Source: Thalassospira lohafexi (GTDB taxonomy: Bacteria > Pseudomonadota > Alphaproteobacteria > Rhodospirillales > Thalassospiraceae). Taken from it: 64,000 nt of DNA. A program made the position numbers and the translations under genes. Shown piece after piece: positions 44,430 through 53,957 of this stretch (the stretch's first letter is position 1; every line of letters begins with the position of its first letter). The notes under the pieces are model-generated. The model made no database searches and was not told the origin of the DNA. It saw nothing but the letters and a program-made list of their open reading frames with translations. The stretch is from positions 186,001-250,000 of the forward strand of contig NZ_NXGX01000003.1 of assembly GCF_002844275.1 (NCBI RefSeq). Direction: 5' to 3'.

Positions 44430-44460
44430 GAAAAGCGCGATCCATAAGACCGCGCTTTTC
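44430..44460 (-). terminator. Terminator after the hypothetical gene at 44535
   Basis: GAAAAGCGCG and CGCGCTTTTC are exact complements around an 11-base loop. On the minus strand the stem ends in TTTTC followed by TTTTG. Confidence 0.78.
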
Positions 44461-44534
44461 CGACCCCATATCGGGGCACTTCCCCCACCCAGAAGAAATC
44501 CTTCGGGTGCTGTTAAGGCAAACCGATTGCCTTA

Positions 44535-45233
44535 TTAAGACTGTGACAGACCAAGATCACTGGTTACCAAATCGGCCCATTTATCGGGTTCACGCATATC
44601 GATGTTGCGCAATTCCGGGCGGCGCATCCGGGCCTTGTTAAACATTTGCAACCGATCACCGGGCGACATCCGGCGCAGACGCATCAAGGCCTTGCGTACT
44701 GCATCGTTGGCCGGTCCGGTCGGACGCTGGAAACTTTGTTCGACCACTTCAAGTCGGCGTTCAAGCCAGTTGCGGCTTGCCACAACCTGCTCGATCAGGG
44801 CTTTGAATTCGCGCACAACCGGGAAATGATCCATATTAAGGTGGGCAGTTGAAACCGCAGCCCGCCAGACTTGGCGCTCAACCCCTTGCAGATAGCGCCA
44901 GTAAATTTTCACCTTGGCGTCGATTTCCACTTTGGTTTGGTCCGGGCCGGGCAAATGCCGGGAAAGTTCGCTCAGTCCCCGGTGAAGTTCCTCGAAGCTC
45001 ACCGGAAGATGCTGGCCATTAAACCGTTCGCGCACACTCAAAACAGCCGGGATCGCACCCCGTGCAGGACGATAGCGTCCTTGCCCGTGCAAATCGGCAC
45101 GCAACCAATGTGGAATATCGCAATCGGCAATCAGGAAATCGATGATGTCCGTATGCCCGGTATGTCCGGGCAAGGGGGTCTGCGCATAGTCAGGCAGCCT
45201 GACATCAGGTCGAACGCTGGTCGTCTTTTCCAT
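44535..45233 (-). CDS. Hypothetical protein
   Basis: A 232-residue protein I do not recognise. It starts MEKTTSVRPDVRLPD at the ATG at 45233; an extension to 45305 is possible but adds atypical sequence. It has no membrane segment or signal peptide, is rich in Arg and Leu, and is probably mostly helical. Segments that could define a family are HWLRADLHGQGRYRPARGA, WRYLQGVERQVW and MRLRRMSPGDRLQMFNKARM. It has its own terminator and lies between cobN and the GH114-like gene. Confidence 0.7.
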   Translation of the reverse strand: MEKTTSVRPDVRLPDYAQTPLPGHTGHTDIIDFLIADCDIPHWLRADLHGQGRYRPARGAIPAVLSVRERFNGQHLPVSFEELHRGLSELSRHLPGPDQTKVEIDAKVKIYWRYLQGVERQVWRAAVSTAHLNMDHFPVVREFKALIEQVVASRNWLERRLEVVEQSFQRPTGPANDAVRKALMRLRRMSPGDRLQMFNKARMRRPELRNIDMREPDKWADLVTSDLGLSQS

Positions 45234-45415
45234 CGCGGCCTCCGAACTCTTTGATCGGTCTGCGTTCCCGCGCAGGCGATCCGAATGGGGTGCCCCGTCC
45301 CTCACAACTTATTAATAGTTGGTTAATAGAGATATGGTGCGTAAACGAAACGTTTCAACTGCCGATAATGTTCCCGTGGTAAATTTGTTGTGAGTCTGAT
45401 GTGTGGTGGTATCCC

Positions 45416-48400
45416 TTAGGCACGGTCACCCAGATCGACCGAAACACTGTTGCGCCGTGGCTGCCACAAACCGCGCTCAATCGCTTCACGCAGGCGATCG
45501 CGGATATCGCGCAAGGCATCTGGATTGTGCTGATCAATAAAGTCCCGCACCGTCTCATCACCAAGATATGCGTCATAGACCAGATCAAAATGATGATCGG
45601 CCACACAGCGGGCAGTCGCCGCAAAGGCAAACAGATAATCAACCGTTGCAGCAATCTCGAACGCGCCCTTATAGCCGTGGCGCATCACCCCGTTGATCCA
45701 TTTCGGATTGACCACGCGGGCCCGCACCACACGGGCGATTTCTTCTTCCAGGGTGCGGATTTTCGGGCTTTCGGGGCGAGAATGATCGCTGTGATACACC
45801 ACCGGCTGCTTGCCCGACAGGCTGCGCACCGCTGATGTCATTCCACCTTCGAATTGATAATAATCATCCGAATCCAGAAGGTCATGCTCGCGGTTATCCT
45901 GATTATGGACAATCGCATCAACCTTCGACAATCGGGTTTCAAACAGCCCGCGCGCTGCCTCACCCTCGGCTCCGTTGCCATAGGCATAACTGCCCCACGC
46001 CAGATAGGCATCGGCAAGATCGTCTTCGTCTTCCCACAGTTTTTCGTCAATCATTGCCTGCAAACCGGCACCATAGGCCCCCGGTTTGGACCCAAACACC
46101 CGAAATGTCGCCTGTCGTTCGGCCTGTGCATCATCAAGCCCCTGATCGCGCAGTTTTTGCCTTTCCTGCGCGACCCGCGTGGCAATCGGATTGCTTTCGG
46201 CGGGTTCATCGGTCTGGGCCGCCACCGCACGCACCGCACTGTCAAACAGGTCAATCAAACCGGGGAACGCATCACGGAAAAACCCTGAAATCCGCAACGT
46301 CACATCGACACGTGGACGCCCCAAAACCGATGCTGGCATGATTTCAAACCCGGTCACACGGCGCGACGCACTATCCCACGTCGGGCGCACCCCCATAAGG
46401 GCCAAGGCCTGCGCAATATCATCACCGCCCGTACGCATATTGCTCGTCCCCCAGACCGAAAGCCCAAGGGCGGCGGGCCATTCGCCGTTATCCTGCACAT
46501 GACGTTCGAGCAAAAGTTCGGCCGATTTCCACCCCAACTGCCACGCAGCTGGTGTCGGCACGGTGCGGGTATCAACCGAATAGAAATTCCGCCCGGTCGG
46601 TAAAACATCGGGCCGCCCACGGGTCGGTGCCCCCGATGGGCCGGGTTCGACAAACTTGCCCGCAAGCCCACGCAAAAGCCCCGACACCTCAGCATCGCCA
46701 CAGCTGACAACAGCGGGTCGAATATTTGTTTCGATATCGGTTACAACGTCACACACCGCCGACCACAGCGGATCAGGCGTAACAGTGCCATTGACCAGAT
46801 CACGCGCCAGAAGCTCAATCCGCTCCACCGTATCGCCGGTGGTTCGCCACGGCCCGACATCATCATAATGGGCCAAACTATCGGGTTTTATGCCCGGCCA
46901 GAATTCGGCGAAGGCACAATCAAGCGGATCAAACCCGGCATCGCCCAAAATATCCTTGGCAATCGCACGGTGAAGCGATGCCTTCGGTCCGCTGTCCGAT
47001 CCACGCGGCAACCGCGCCAATGCCACCAAAAGATCGGTCAGAAGATCGCCTTCCGGGGCCTTGCCAAAAATATGCAAGCCATCGCGAATTTGAAGTTCTT
47101 TAAGCTCGCACAGATAGTTATCAAGTTTGGCCAGCGCACTTTGTTCGTCTTCGCCCGCCTCAATCCCGCAATCGCGGTCCAGCCCGATCTGAATGGCCAA
47201 CTCAAGAATATCACGTTTCAGGAGCACCAACCGGCGCGGGTCAACGGCTGCGGCCTCAAAATACTCATCAACCAGTGCCTCAAGGTCTTTGAGCGGCCCA
47301 TAACTTTCGGCCCGGGTTAACGGCGGGGTGAGATGATCAAGGATCACGGCCTGTGCGCGGCGTTTGGCCTGCGTGCCTTCGCCCGGATCATTGACGATGA
47401 ACGGATAGAAATGCGGGGTCGGGCCAAACACCGCCTCGGGGAAGCATTCCTCGGACAAAGCCAGTGACTTACCCGGCAGCCATTCCATATTGCCGTGCTT
47501 GCCAAAATGAATGATCGCATCGACGCCAAATTCATGGCGCAACCAGATATAAAACGCGAAGTAGTTATGCGGCGGCACCAGATCGGGCGAGTGATAACTT
47601 TCGAGCGGATCAATGTTATAGCCGCGTGCGGGCTGCAACCCGACCACGACATTGCCCATCGGCAGGATCGACAGCGCAAAGCTATCCTGATCGGCGATAT
47701 AAAACGGGTCTTTTGTCGGATCACCCCACGCATCAAGCACGTGCGCCTGAATGGAGGCCGGTAAGCCGTCAAATGCCGTTTGATAGGCCGCCCGCGAAAG
47801 CGTCACCCGAATTTCACGGTCCGCCAGCGTTTTGAAATCATTGGTCGGCCCGGCCTTGACTGCGTTGATCAAGGCATCGCCATCCGTCGGAATGTTTTCA
47901 AGCGCGTAGCCATCCGCCTGCATGGCACGCAGGGTTTCAATCATCCCGGCCGGCGTATCAAGCCCAACCCCGTTGCCTAGGCGAGCATCCTTGTTGGGAT
48001 AGTTCGCCATCACCATCGCGACCTTGCGCGATGAGGCATCAAGTTGACGCAACCTGACCCAATTGGCCGCAAGTTGGGCGACAAATGCCACGCGGTCGCG
48101 CACCGGGATGTATTTCACCAAATCAATCTGGGTCAGCGGATCCTTGCCAGCCGACCCCTTGAACGACACCGCGCGCGATAAAATACGGCCATCCACTTCG
48201 GGCAGAGCGACATTCATCGCAATGTCGCGTGCGGCAAGGCCATTGACGCCGTCGCGCCAGCTTTCTTCACTGCCACCGGAAAGGACGAGTTGAAACACCG
48301 GTACATCGACCGCATCGAACGGCCCATTTTTTCGTTCTGATCCCGGAACAGAAATCGAGAATCCGGTGGTGTTCAGGACCAAATCTGCCGCTGTTTGCTC

Positions 48401-49180
48401 CAGCCAGTCACTGACAAGCGCACCCGCCGCCGGATCCTTGAGGCTGGAAACAAAAATCGGCAATGGATTCAGATGATTGTCCTGAAGTTCTTCAACCAGA
48501 GCATCAATGACATCAAGATTGGCAGCCTGCACCAATGACCGATAGAAAATAATCGGCGTAACTGGTTGATTTTCAACCCATTGTTGGCGGATTTCAGCCA
48601 AATCGACATGCGCATTTCCCGGCCAATATCCCCCGGCCTTGACCAGTGGGGCGGCGGGTTTCCACTGCCAGTTAACAGATGAATTCAACTTTTCATATAT
48701 AAGACGAAGTAAATTCTCGGAATTTTGTGGCCCGCCTTCAATCAGATAGCGCCAGATATGCTGATAGTCGGCCCCCTTGACGGTCGAAAGCGACAGCAGC
48801 TCCGCATCGGGTTGATCATCCCCTGGTAATAGCAAAAGCGGAACGTCATTTGACCGGGCAAAGGCGACAAGCTGCTCGATGCCATACGCCCAATATCCCC
48901 GTCCGCCCAAAATGCGCACGATGATAAACTTGGCCTCGCACAACACATCTTCGACATACAAATCGACCGACATATTGTGACCAAGCTGCAAAAGGCTGGC
49001 CAGACGCAAGGACGGAACATCACCGCCAAATTCTGCTGTCAGTCGCCCTTGCGCGCCAGCAAAACACGCCAGTTCAGATTCTGCCGCCGACAGGATCACG
49101 ACATCGCCGGGCTCCTGTCCAAGATCGACGGCTTCACTGCCGTCTGTCACCATTCCGGGCTGTGCTGCCAGCAAATGCAT
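45416..49180 (-). CDS. cobN: Cobaltochelatase large subunit CobN
   Basis: A 1254-residue subunit of the ATP-dependent CobNST chelatase that inserts cobalt into hydrogenobyrinic acid a,c-diamide in the late-insertion pathway. The family core is present, for example IIHFGKHGNMEWLPGKSLALS, HPRRLV-like AAAVDPRRLVLLK, and GTSNMRTGGDDIAQALALMGVRP. Length is close to that of Pseudomonas CobN. The AAA+ partners (chelatase CobS and CobT) are not in the window. It lies downstream of cobW and cobP, probably in one riboswitch-controlled operon. Confidence 0.97.
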   Translation of the reverse strand: MHLLAAQPGMVTDGSEAVDLGQEPGDVVILSAAESELACFAGAQGRLTAEFGGDVPSLRLASLLQLGHNMSVDLYVEDVLCEAKFIIVRILGGRGYWAYGIEQLVAFARSNDVPLLLLPGDDQPDAELLSLSTVKGADYQHIWRYLIEGGPQNSENLLRLIYEKLNSSVNWQWKPAAPLVKAGGYWPGNAHVDLAEIRQQWVENQPVTPIIFYRSLVQAANLDVIDALVEELQDNHLNPLPIFVSSLKDPAAGALVSDWLEQTAADLVLNTTGFSISVPGSERKNGPFDAVDVPVFQLVLSGGSEESWRDGVNGLAARDIAMNVALPEVDGRILSRAVSFKGSAGKDPLTQIDLVKYIPVRDRVAFVAQLAANWVRLRQLDASSRKVAMVMANYPNKDARLGNGVGLDTPAGMIETLRAMQADGYALENIPTDGDALINAVKAGPTNDFKTLADREIRVTLSRAAYQTAFDGLPASIQAHVLDAWGDPTKDPFYIADQDSFALSILPMGNVVVGLQPARGYNIDPLESYHSPDLVPPHNYFAFYIWLRHEFGVDAIIHFGKHGNMEWLPGKSLALSEECFPEAVFGPTPHFYPFIVNDPGEGTQAKRRAQAVILDHLTPPLTRAESYGPLKDLEALVDEYFEAAAVDPRRLVLLKRDILELAIQIGLDRDCGIEAGEDEQSALAKLDNYLCELKELQIRDGLHIFGKAPEGDLLTDLLVALARLPRGSDSGPKASLHRAIAKDILGDAGFDPLDCAFAEFWPGIKPDSLAHYDDVGPWRTTGDTVERIELLARDLVNGTVTPDPLWSAVCDVVTDIETNIRPAVVSCGDAEVSGLLRGLAGKFVEPGPSGAPTRGRPDVLPTGRNFYSVDTRTVPTPAAWQLGWKSAELLLERHVQDNGEWPAALGLSVWGTSNMRTGGDDIAQALALMGVRPTWDSASRRVTGFEIMPASVLGRPRVDVTLRISGFFRDAFPGLIDLFDSAVRAVAAQTDEPAESNPIATRVAQERQKLRDQGLDDAQAERQATFRVFGSKPGAYGAGLQAMIDEKLWEDEDDLADAYLAWGSYAYGNGAEGEAARGLFETRLSKVDAIVHNQDNREHDLLDSDDYYQFEGGMTSAVRSLSGKQPVVYHSDHSRPESPKIRTLEEEIARVVRARVVNPKWINGVMRHGYKGAFEIAATVDYLFAFAATARCVADHHFDLVYDAYLGDETVRDFIDQHNPDALRDIRDRLREAIERGLWQPRRNSVSVDLGDRA

Positions 49181-49370
49181 TGAGGTTTCCGTCTCTTTCT
49201 TTCGTGTCTGAATCTACTCAGACCGGGCCGAAGACCAACCCGAGGATCACGACCATCGGTATCCGCAATCCGCACGCATCCCCCGACGAGCCAAGCCAAG
49301 GCCGGGGAATGCGGGCTTCACGGCGTCATGCAGACGTGAAACACGGCCTTGCACCGATAGGACAAAACAG

Positions 49371-49386
49371 TGTTTCACGTGAAACA
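49371..49386. other. parS-type chromosome segregation site
   Basis: TGTTTCACGTGAAACA is a perfect 16-bp palindrome identical to the conserved ParB-binding parS consensus. It lies in the 224-base spacer between cobW and cobN. A second partial match, ACGTGAAACAC, is 40 bases to the left at 49334. parS sites usually lie in the origin-proximal part of a chromosome; parAB and oriC are not in the window. Confidence 0.85.
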
Positions 49387-49404
49387 AAACAAGAACAAAT
49401 GATC

Positions 49405-50445
49405 TTACGCCGCCTTGATCGCGGTTTCAATCGCCGCACGATCCAAGCCATGCAGGCCAATCACCACAAGTTCAGACCGGCGGTTTTCGCCGTCCGTCCA
49501 CGGGCGGTCAAAGTACCGCTGGAACCGTTCGCCAACGCCTTGAACCACATGGCGCATCGGTTTGCCCGGCACATCCAAAAACCCCTTGATACGCAGCACA
49601 TCAAACTGACGTACAACTTCAATCAAACGCTTTTCCAGAACCGCCGGATCGGTGACCGCATCAAGAGACACAACGAAGCTATCAAAATCATCATGGTCGT
49701 GTTCATGGCCATCATCATGATGGGACGGGCGGCTATCAAGATCATCCTCGGCCGCGGCACCCAGCCCCAGCAAAATGGCATTTTCAATGCGTGAATGATC
49801 GGTTGCGATAATTTTGACTGACGGGCGTTTCAGTTGGGCACGAATGTCGGCTTCAACCTTGGTCCGTTCGACGTCACTCAGAAGATCGGTTTTGTTGAGC
49901 ACAACCATATCGGCGCAATGCAGCTGTTCTTCAAACAGTTCTTCAAGTGGGCTTTCGTGATCAAGGCTGTCATCAGCTTCGCGCTGAGCCTGAACCGCAT
50001 GATGATCATGGGCAAACAGCCCGTCGCGCAGCGCCGCACCATCAAGAACGGCAACCACACCATCAACCGTCACACGCGATCTGATTTCTGGCCAGCTAAA
50101 CGCTTTGACCAGTGGTTTTGGCAGGGCCAGACCAGATGTTTCAATCACGATGTGATCGGGTGGGGTCTCGCGGTCAATCAAGCCCTGAATGGTCGGCAGG
50201 AAATCATCGGCCACCGTGCAACAAATACAGCCATTTGCAAGCTCGACCACATCATCTTCGGCGCAGCCTTCAATGCCACAGCCATTGATGATGCCGCGAT
50301 CAACACCAAGATCGCCAAATTCATTGATGATCAGTGCAATCCGTTTGCCATTGGCGTTTTCCAGCATGTTGCGGATCATGGTGGTTTTGCCTGCACCGAG
50401 AAAACCGGTAATCACAGTTGCCGGGATTTTACCCAATTGAGCCAT
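49405..50445 (-). CDS. cobW: Cobalamin biosynthesis GTPase CobW
   Basis: A 346-residue COG0523 G3E GTPase thought to supply cobalt to the chelatase. Walker A is GFLGAGKTTMI, the metal-binding motif is NGCICCTV, and NKTDL is the base-specificity motif. A His/Asp-rich linker (HHDDGHEHDHDD) near residue 245 probably binds metal. The ATG at 50445 has AAGGA upstream; the TTG at 50451 is less likely. It sits between cobP and cobN on the same strand. Confidence 0.95.
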   Translation of the reverse strand: MAQLGKIPATVITGFLGAGKTTMIRNMLENANGKRIALIINEFGDLGVDRGIINGCGIEGCAEDDVVELANGCICCTVADDFLPTIQGLIDRETPPDHIVIETSGLALPKPLVKAFSWPEIRSRVTVDGVVAVLDGAALRDGLFAHDHHAVQAQREADDSLDHESPLEELFEEQLHCADMVVLNKTDLLSDVERTKVEADIRAQLKRPSVKIIATDHSRIENAILLGLGAAAEDDLDSRPSHHDDGHEHDHDDFDSFVVSLDAVTDPAVLEKRLIEVVRQFDVLRIKGFLDVPGKPMRHVVQGVGERFQRYFDRPWTDGENRRSELVVIGLHGLDRAAIETAIKAA

Positions 50446-50479
50446 TCTCAAATTCCTTAAATTTCAATTTTTTGTGGGG

Positions 50480-51016
50480 TTATTTGACCTGCATCGGAAT
50501 GCCGGCAACCACCAGCGTTACCCTGCCTGCAAGTTCGGCCATACGTTGATGCAGCCGTCCGGCGTGATCGCGAAAGGCCCGCGCCATGGCATTTTCCGGC
50601 ACGATCCCGAAACCGACCTCGTTTGACACAAAAACAACCGGAATGTCGAGGGTCGGAACCAGATCGCACAGATGATCAAATTCGGCCTCGATATCGCGGT
50701 CTTCAAGCATCAGATTGGTCAGCCATAAGGTCAGGCAATCAACCAGAACCGGCTGTGCGCCGGGCTGATTGCATGCGTGAAGGGCGGCACAAAGATCAAG
50801 TGGTTCCTCGATCGTGTGCCAAAGGTCGCCGCGTGTTTGTTTGTGAAGGTCGATGCGGTTGGTCATTTCCGCATCCCAGGCCCGTCCGGTGGCGATATAG
50901 GTTCCACCTCCGGCTTGTCCGGCCTGTGTAATGAGATTTTCGGCAAACCGGCTTTTGCCCGATCGGGCACCGCCAAGGATCAAATGTATCCCGGCAAGCG
51001 GTTCTGTATGGGTCAT
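50480..51016 (-). CDS. cobP: Adenosylcobinamide kinase / cobinamide-phosphate guanylyltransferase
   Basis: A 178-residue bifunctional enzyme that phosphorylates adenosylcobinamide and then transfers GMP to it, preparing attachment of the lower ligand. The P-loop is [15 protein letters not shown] at the N terminus; [23 protein letters not shown] and [13 protein letters not shown] are family segments. The ATG at 51016 has GAGGAAAA upstream. It is the first gene after the cobalamin riboswitch, followed by cobW after 34 bases. Confidence 0.95.
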   Translation of the reverse strand: MTHTEPLAGIHLILGGARSGKSRFAENLITQAGQAGGGTYIATGRAWDAEMTNRIDLHKQTRGDLWHTIEEPLDLCAALHACNQPGAQPVLVDCLTLWLTNLMLEDRDIEAEFDHLCDLVPTLDIPVVFVSNEVGFGIVPENAMARAFRDHAGRLHQRMAELAGRVTLVVAGIPMQVK

Positions 51017-51085
51017 CGCGTTTTCCTCGCCATGGCCTCCCACCGAGGCCGGGTTGCGTCGCCACTACGCAAGATAGACAAGAAT

Positions 51086-51252
51086 AGTGACACCTTCGGC
51101 TGGTTTCCTGGCTGCGGGCATGAAAGCCATCCGCCTTCCCGGTTTCCCGGTGGCTGGCGCAAATGCGCCCGGATCGCCCAACCCGATACAGTTGCGGGGG
51201 CAGCATCGGCATTTCACCGATTTCCCATCACCGAACGGTGCGCCGAACCTAA
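51086..51252 (-). promoter_or_regulatory. Cobalamin riboswitch upstream of cobP-cobW-cobN
   Basis: Read on the minus strand, the region holds the conserved elements in order: GGTGAAATGCCGATGCTG then CCCCGCAACTGTA (about 51187-51218), the GCCA-type arm with GGGAAGGCG, ATGGCTTTCATGCCCGC, and the B12-box-like GCCAGGAAACCAGCC (51098-51112). It ends about 70 bases before the cobP start. Binding of adenosylcobalamin would reduce expression of cobP, cobW and cobN. Confidence 0.9.
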
Positions 51253-51492
51253 CAGCTTTGCCTGTTCTGCCAAAGCGCTATCTCCGACCTAACCATAAGG
51301 TCAGTATTTGACAGAATTGCCTGCTTGAGACCCCCGGTCATTTAAGAGAACATAATATTATCACGCTGGAATGAGAGCCATAACAAGCGCCAGCCAGTGT
51401 GATGACCGGGGAAAAAAACAATCATAACCCGGTTGGTTGCAGTGACATGCAACTTGGAACTCTTGGGGTTAACTGGATATTTGCAAGATCAG

Positions 51493-52167
51493 ATGGCAAT
51501 TCATGCGCACCTACACAAAATCCGTGAACTAAAAACGCCAACCTGGATTACCTCATCACGCAAAGACATGTGGCTGGGGCTTCTTGAACGTTTGAACACG
51601 CAAGACAGAGCGTTTCATAGATTTCTTGATGACTACGCAACAGATGACGACATCACGCTCGCACGGCGCGATGTGCGTAATATCTTTGCGCAAGATGCCG
51701 CAACCGGCGTCATTGCGACCATTTTCTGGTCCCATGCGCGCGGGATGCGTGTGAATGCCTTATCACTCCTTGTCCGCGACCTTCCAACATTGATCACATT
51801 GATGTCGGTAGCCGATTTTCGCAATGATGAGTTAAATGAACTGCTGGCCCAGCCCGGCATTTCGGTCCCGACAGCAAGCAAAATGCTGTCTGCCTGTGGC
51901 AAAACCTATTGTGGTATGCCCGCTGCGATCATTGATGACACCATCATTCAGGTCATCGAAAACAGCACCTTTGCCAGTGATTTTCCCAACATTGCGGAAC
52001 TGCGTAACAAATCACGCAGCCGCCCGGTCCCCTATTACGAGGCGTACCTTCGTGATGTGACCGCGCTTTGCGAAAAATACGACATTACCAGTGACATGAT
52101 TGACCGTTATCTTGCCGAATATGCCTTGGGCAACACGTCGCAAAACGCGGAATTACAATCGGCATAG
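51493..52167 (+). CDS. Orphan protein with DNA-glycosylase-like (OGG/HhH) segment
   Basis: A 224-residue protein from the ATG at 51493; an in-frame TTG at 51433 would add 20 residues and neither start has a clear ribosome-binding site. The middle part, SHARGMRVNA, LLAQPGISVPTASKMLSACGK and PAAIIDDTII, looks like the helix-hairpin-helix and following region of bacterial OGG-fold proteins. I cannot find a definite catalytic Lys/Asp pair by eye. It lies between the divergent riboswitch and the convergent cobC gene and has no obvious cobalamin role. Confidence 0.6.
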   Translation: MAIHAHLHKIRELKTPTWITSSRKDMWLGLLERLNTQDRAFHRFLDDYATDDDITLARRDVRNIFAQDAATGVIATIFWSHARGMRVNALSLLVRDLPTLITLMSVADFRNDELNELLAQPGISVPTASKMLSACGKTYCGMPAAIIDDTIIQVIENSTFASDFPNIAELRNKSRSRPVPYYEAYLRDVTALCEKYDITSDMIDRYLAEYALGNTSQNAELQSA

Positions 52168-52181
52168 ACATCCTACATGTC

Positions 52182-52790
52182 TTAGTAGCGCTGATTGACC
52201 GCCGTTACGCGCCAGCCGGGTTGATCAACACCGTCAATATATTCCAGTCGTGTTAGCCCAAGTGTATCGATGTGAAACGACAAGGCGGTTTCAAGCGATA
52301 GGCCAAGTGCATTGGCAAGCACCGCACGCACAGTCCCACCGTGGATCACGGCGACAATATCGCGTCCCGCCCAATAGCGGTTTAGCCGAGTGAAAATCGG
52401 CCCGACACGGGTAACAACATCAGAGAAACTTTCCCCGTTCGGCGGATGCTGACGGGCGAAATCCGTCCAGAATTTTGTTGTTTCGCCTTTGGGTAAATCA
52501 TTCCAATGCTGCAATTCCCAAGCCCCGAAATGTTGCTCGGCAAGGGCTGTTTCGCGCGTTGGAAGGACGTCTTCGTCAATCAGTTCCTGCAATTTAAGGG
52601 CGGTATCAAGTGTGCGCGATAAATGGCTCGTCACCCAGACGGCATCTTTTGGCAAATGGCGGGCCAGAGCACGTAGTGCTTTTTCGTCTGACAAATCAAC
52701 GGGCATGTCGCTTCGGCCATAGACCAGCCGCTCCGGGTTAAGAACCGGTGCATGACGGACCAGCCACCAGCGTGTTGTTTGACTTTTCAT
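52182..52790 (-). CDS. cobC: Histidine phosphatase, probable alpha-ribazole phosphatase CobC
   Basis: A 202-residue histidine phosphatase. The phosphate pocket is VRHAPV (His nucleophile, with Ala instead of Gly), SRTLDTA, Glu in EQHFGAWE and VIHGGTVRAV. In cobalamin synthesis this type removes phosphate from alpha-ribazole-phosphate or the finished ring. The assignment rests on its place beside cobV and cobT; on sequence alone a generic phosphatase is possible. It lies 58 bases downstream of cobV on the same strand. Confidence 0.83.
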   Translation of the reverse strand: MKSQTTRWWLVRHAPVLNPERLVYGRSDMPVDLSDEKALRALARHLPKDAVWVTSHLSRTLDTALKLQELIDEDVLPTRETALAEQHFGAWELQHWNDLPKGETTKFWTDFARQHPPNGESFSDVVTRVGPIFTRLNRYWAGRDIVAVIHGGTVRAVLANALGLSLETALSFHIDTLGLTRLEYIDGVDQPGWRVTAVNQRY

Positions 52791-52848
52791 AGTTCCCCCA
52801 CGGACTGCGTCTTTCTATCGGCCCGAAGATAACGACATCAGATACCTC

Positions 52849-53709
52849 TTAGATATTGCCCATCGTCGCGACAAATCCAATAGCGACAAACAGTTCAGCC
52901 ACCATTTGTGTCGCCCCCAAGACATCCCCGGTTTGTCCGCCAATTTGCCATCTGGCGATCCCCCCCATCAAAGCCGTCGCCAGCATCGCAGCCACAACAA
53001 CCGAAGCCATCACGACAGGCCCGGACAAAAGCCAAACAATCGCGATGGCAATCGCGACACCCAGCATCACATGACGCCATTTGGGTTGACCGGCATTCTT
53101 GCCAAGTCCGTTATCACGCGCCGGCGAAAGAACCGTCATTAAAACCGGCATCACACCGCGCGATGCCACCGCCATCACAAGCAAAAGCATAACCGCCTGC
53201 CCAGCGTCAGCAGCCCGCACCAGCAACGCAATGCGCAGCCCAAGACACAAGACAAGGGCCACCACGCCATATGTGCCAATACGGCTGTCACGCATGATTT
53301 CAAGTTTTCGAGCACGATCAAGCCCGCCACCAAAACCATCGGCGCAATCGGCCAGACCATCTTCATGCATCGCCCCGGTCAAAAGAACCAACGCAAGGAC
53401 GGCGACAATGGCAAACACCACCGCACTTTCCGTCAAATAAGCTGCCAACTGGGCCGGTATGAGGGCAATACCTGCCAAAAACAGCCCAACCAGGGGCCAG
53501 CACCAGACCGACCGGGCAATCAGGGCCGGGCGAAAATCATTGATCCGGAAAACCGGCACCCGGCTGAGCAGCACGAGCGCACGAAAGAAATCAGACACCA
53601 CCGGAATCTTACCTACAACAAAGGTGCTGTCTTCTGGTGGGTTTTCGGCGCCACCATCAGAACTTTGCATATTTGTTTCGTTTTGATTATGATCTTTAGA
53701 TGCCGTCAT
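52849..53709 (-). CDS. cobV: Adenosylcobinamide-GDP ribazoletransferase (cobalamin synthase)
   Basis: A 286-residue integral membrane enzyme with about six helices that joins alpha-ribazole to adenosylcobinamide-GDP. The metal-binding signature MHEDGLADCADGFGGGLD is intact, as is RDSRIGTYGVVALVL. The start at 53709 gives a hydrophilic 35-residue head; an internal ATG at 53670 is also possible. It is divergent from cobT and followed by cobC. CobS is an older synonym for this enzyme and should not be confused with the chelatase subunit. Confidence 0.93.
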   Translation of the reverse strand: MTASKDHNQNETNMQSSDGGAENPPEDSTFVVGKIPVVSDFFRALVLLSRVPVFRINDFRPALIARSVWCWPLVGLFLAGIALIPAQLAAYLTESAVVFAIVAVLALVLLTGAMHEDGLADCADGFGGGLDRARKLEIMRDSRIGTYGVVALVLCLGLRIALLVRAADAGQAVMLLLVMAVASRGVMPVLMTVLSPARDNGLGKNAGQPKWRHVMLGVAIAIAIVWLLSGPVVMASVVVAAMLATALMGGIARWQIGGQTGDVLGATQMVAELFVAIGFVATMGNI

Positions 53710-53957
53710 TTTTCGATTTTCGATCTGGTGTTATGGTAACCATAGGCCTAGGTTGAGGCCTCAATTATTTAGAAGGTTTCGTTGTTGTCCAAGGACGGCG
53801 GATCAAAACACTTTTCACTGCCAGCTTAAGCTGTTTGTCCCCAAACGACAGCCTATCGCGAAACGTCCTAAGCAATTGGGCTCTCAACCTAATCTTTACC
53901 GTAACAGAAGCCAAGCGGAACACGCTTGACGCCACCGCCTGCCAGCCGGAGACCAAC

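Noticed and set aside
49205-49222. GTCTGA/TCAGAC inverted repeat upstream of cobN as a member of the stop-linked repeat family
   Set aside because: It lacks the AACCC part and lies before, not after, a gene on its strand.
53900-53957. Cobalamin riboswitch before cobT (GCCAGCCGGAGACC)
   Set aside because: Only this one box-like segment is present; the rest of the conserved core is absent upstream.
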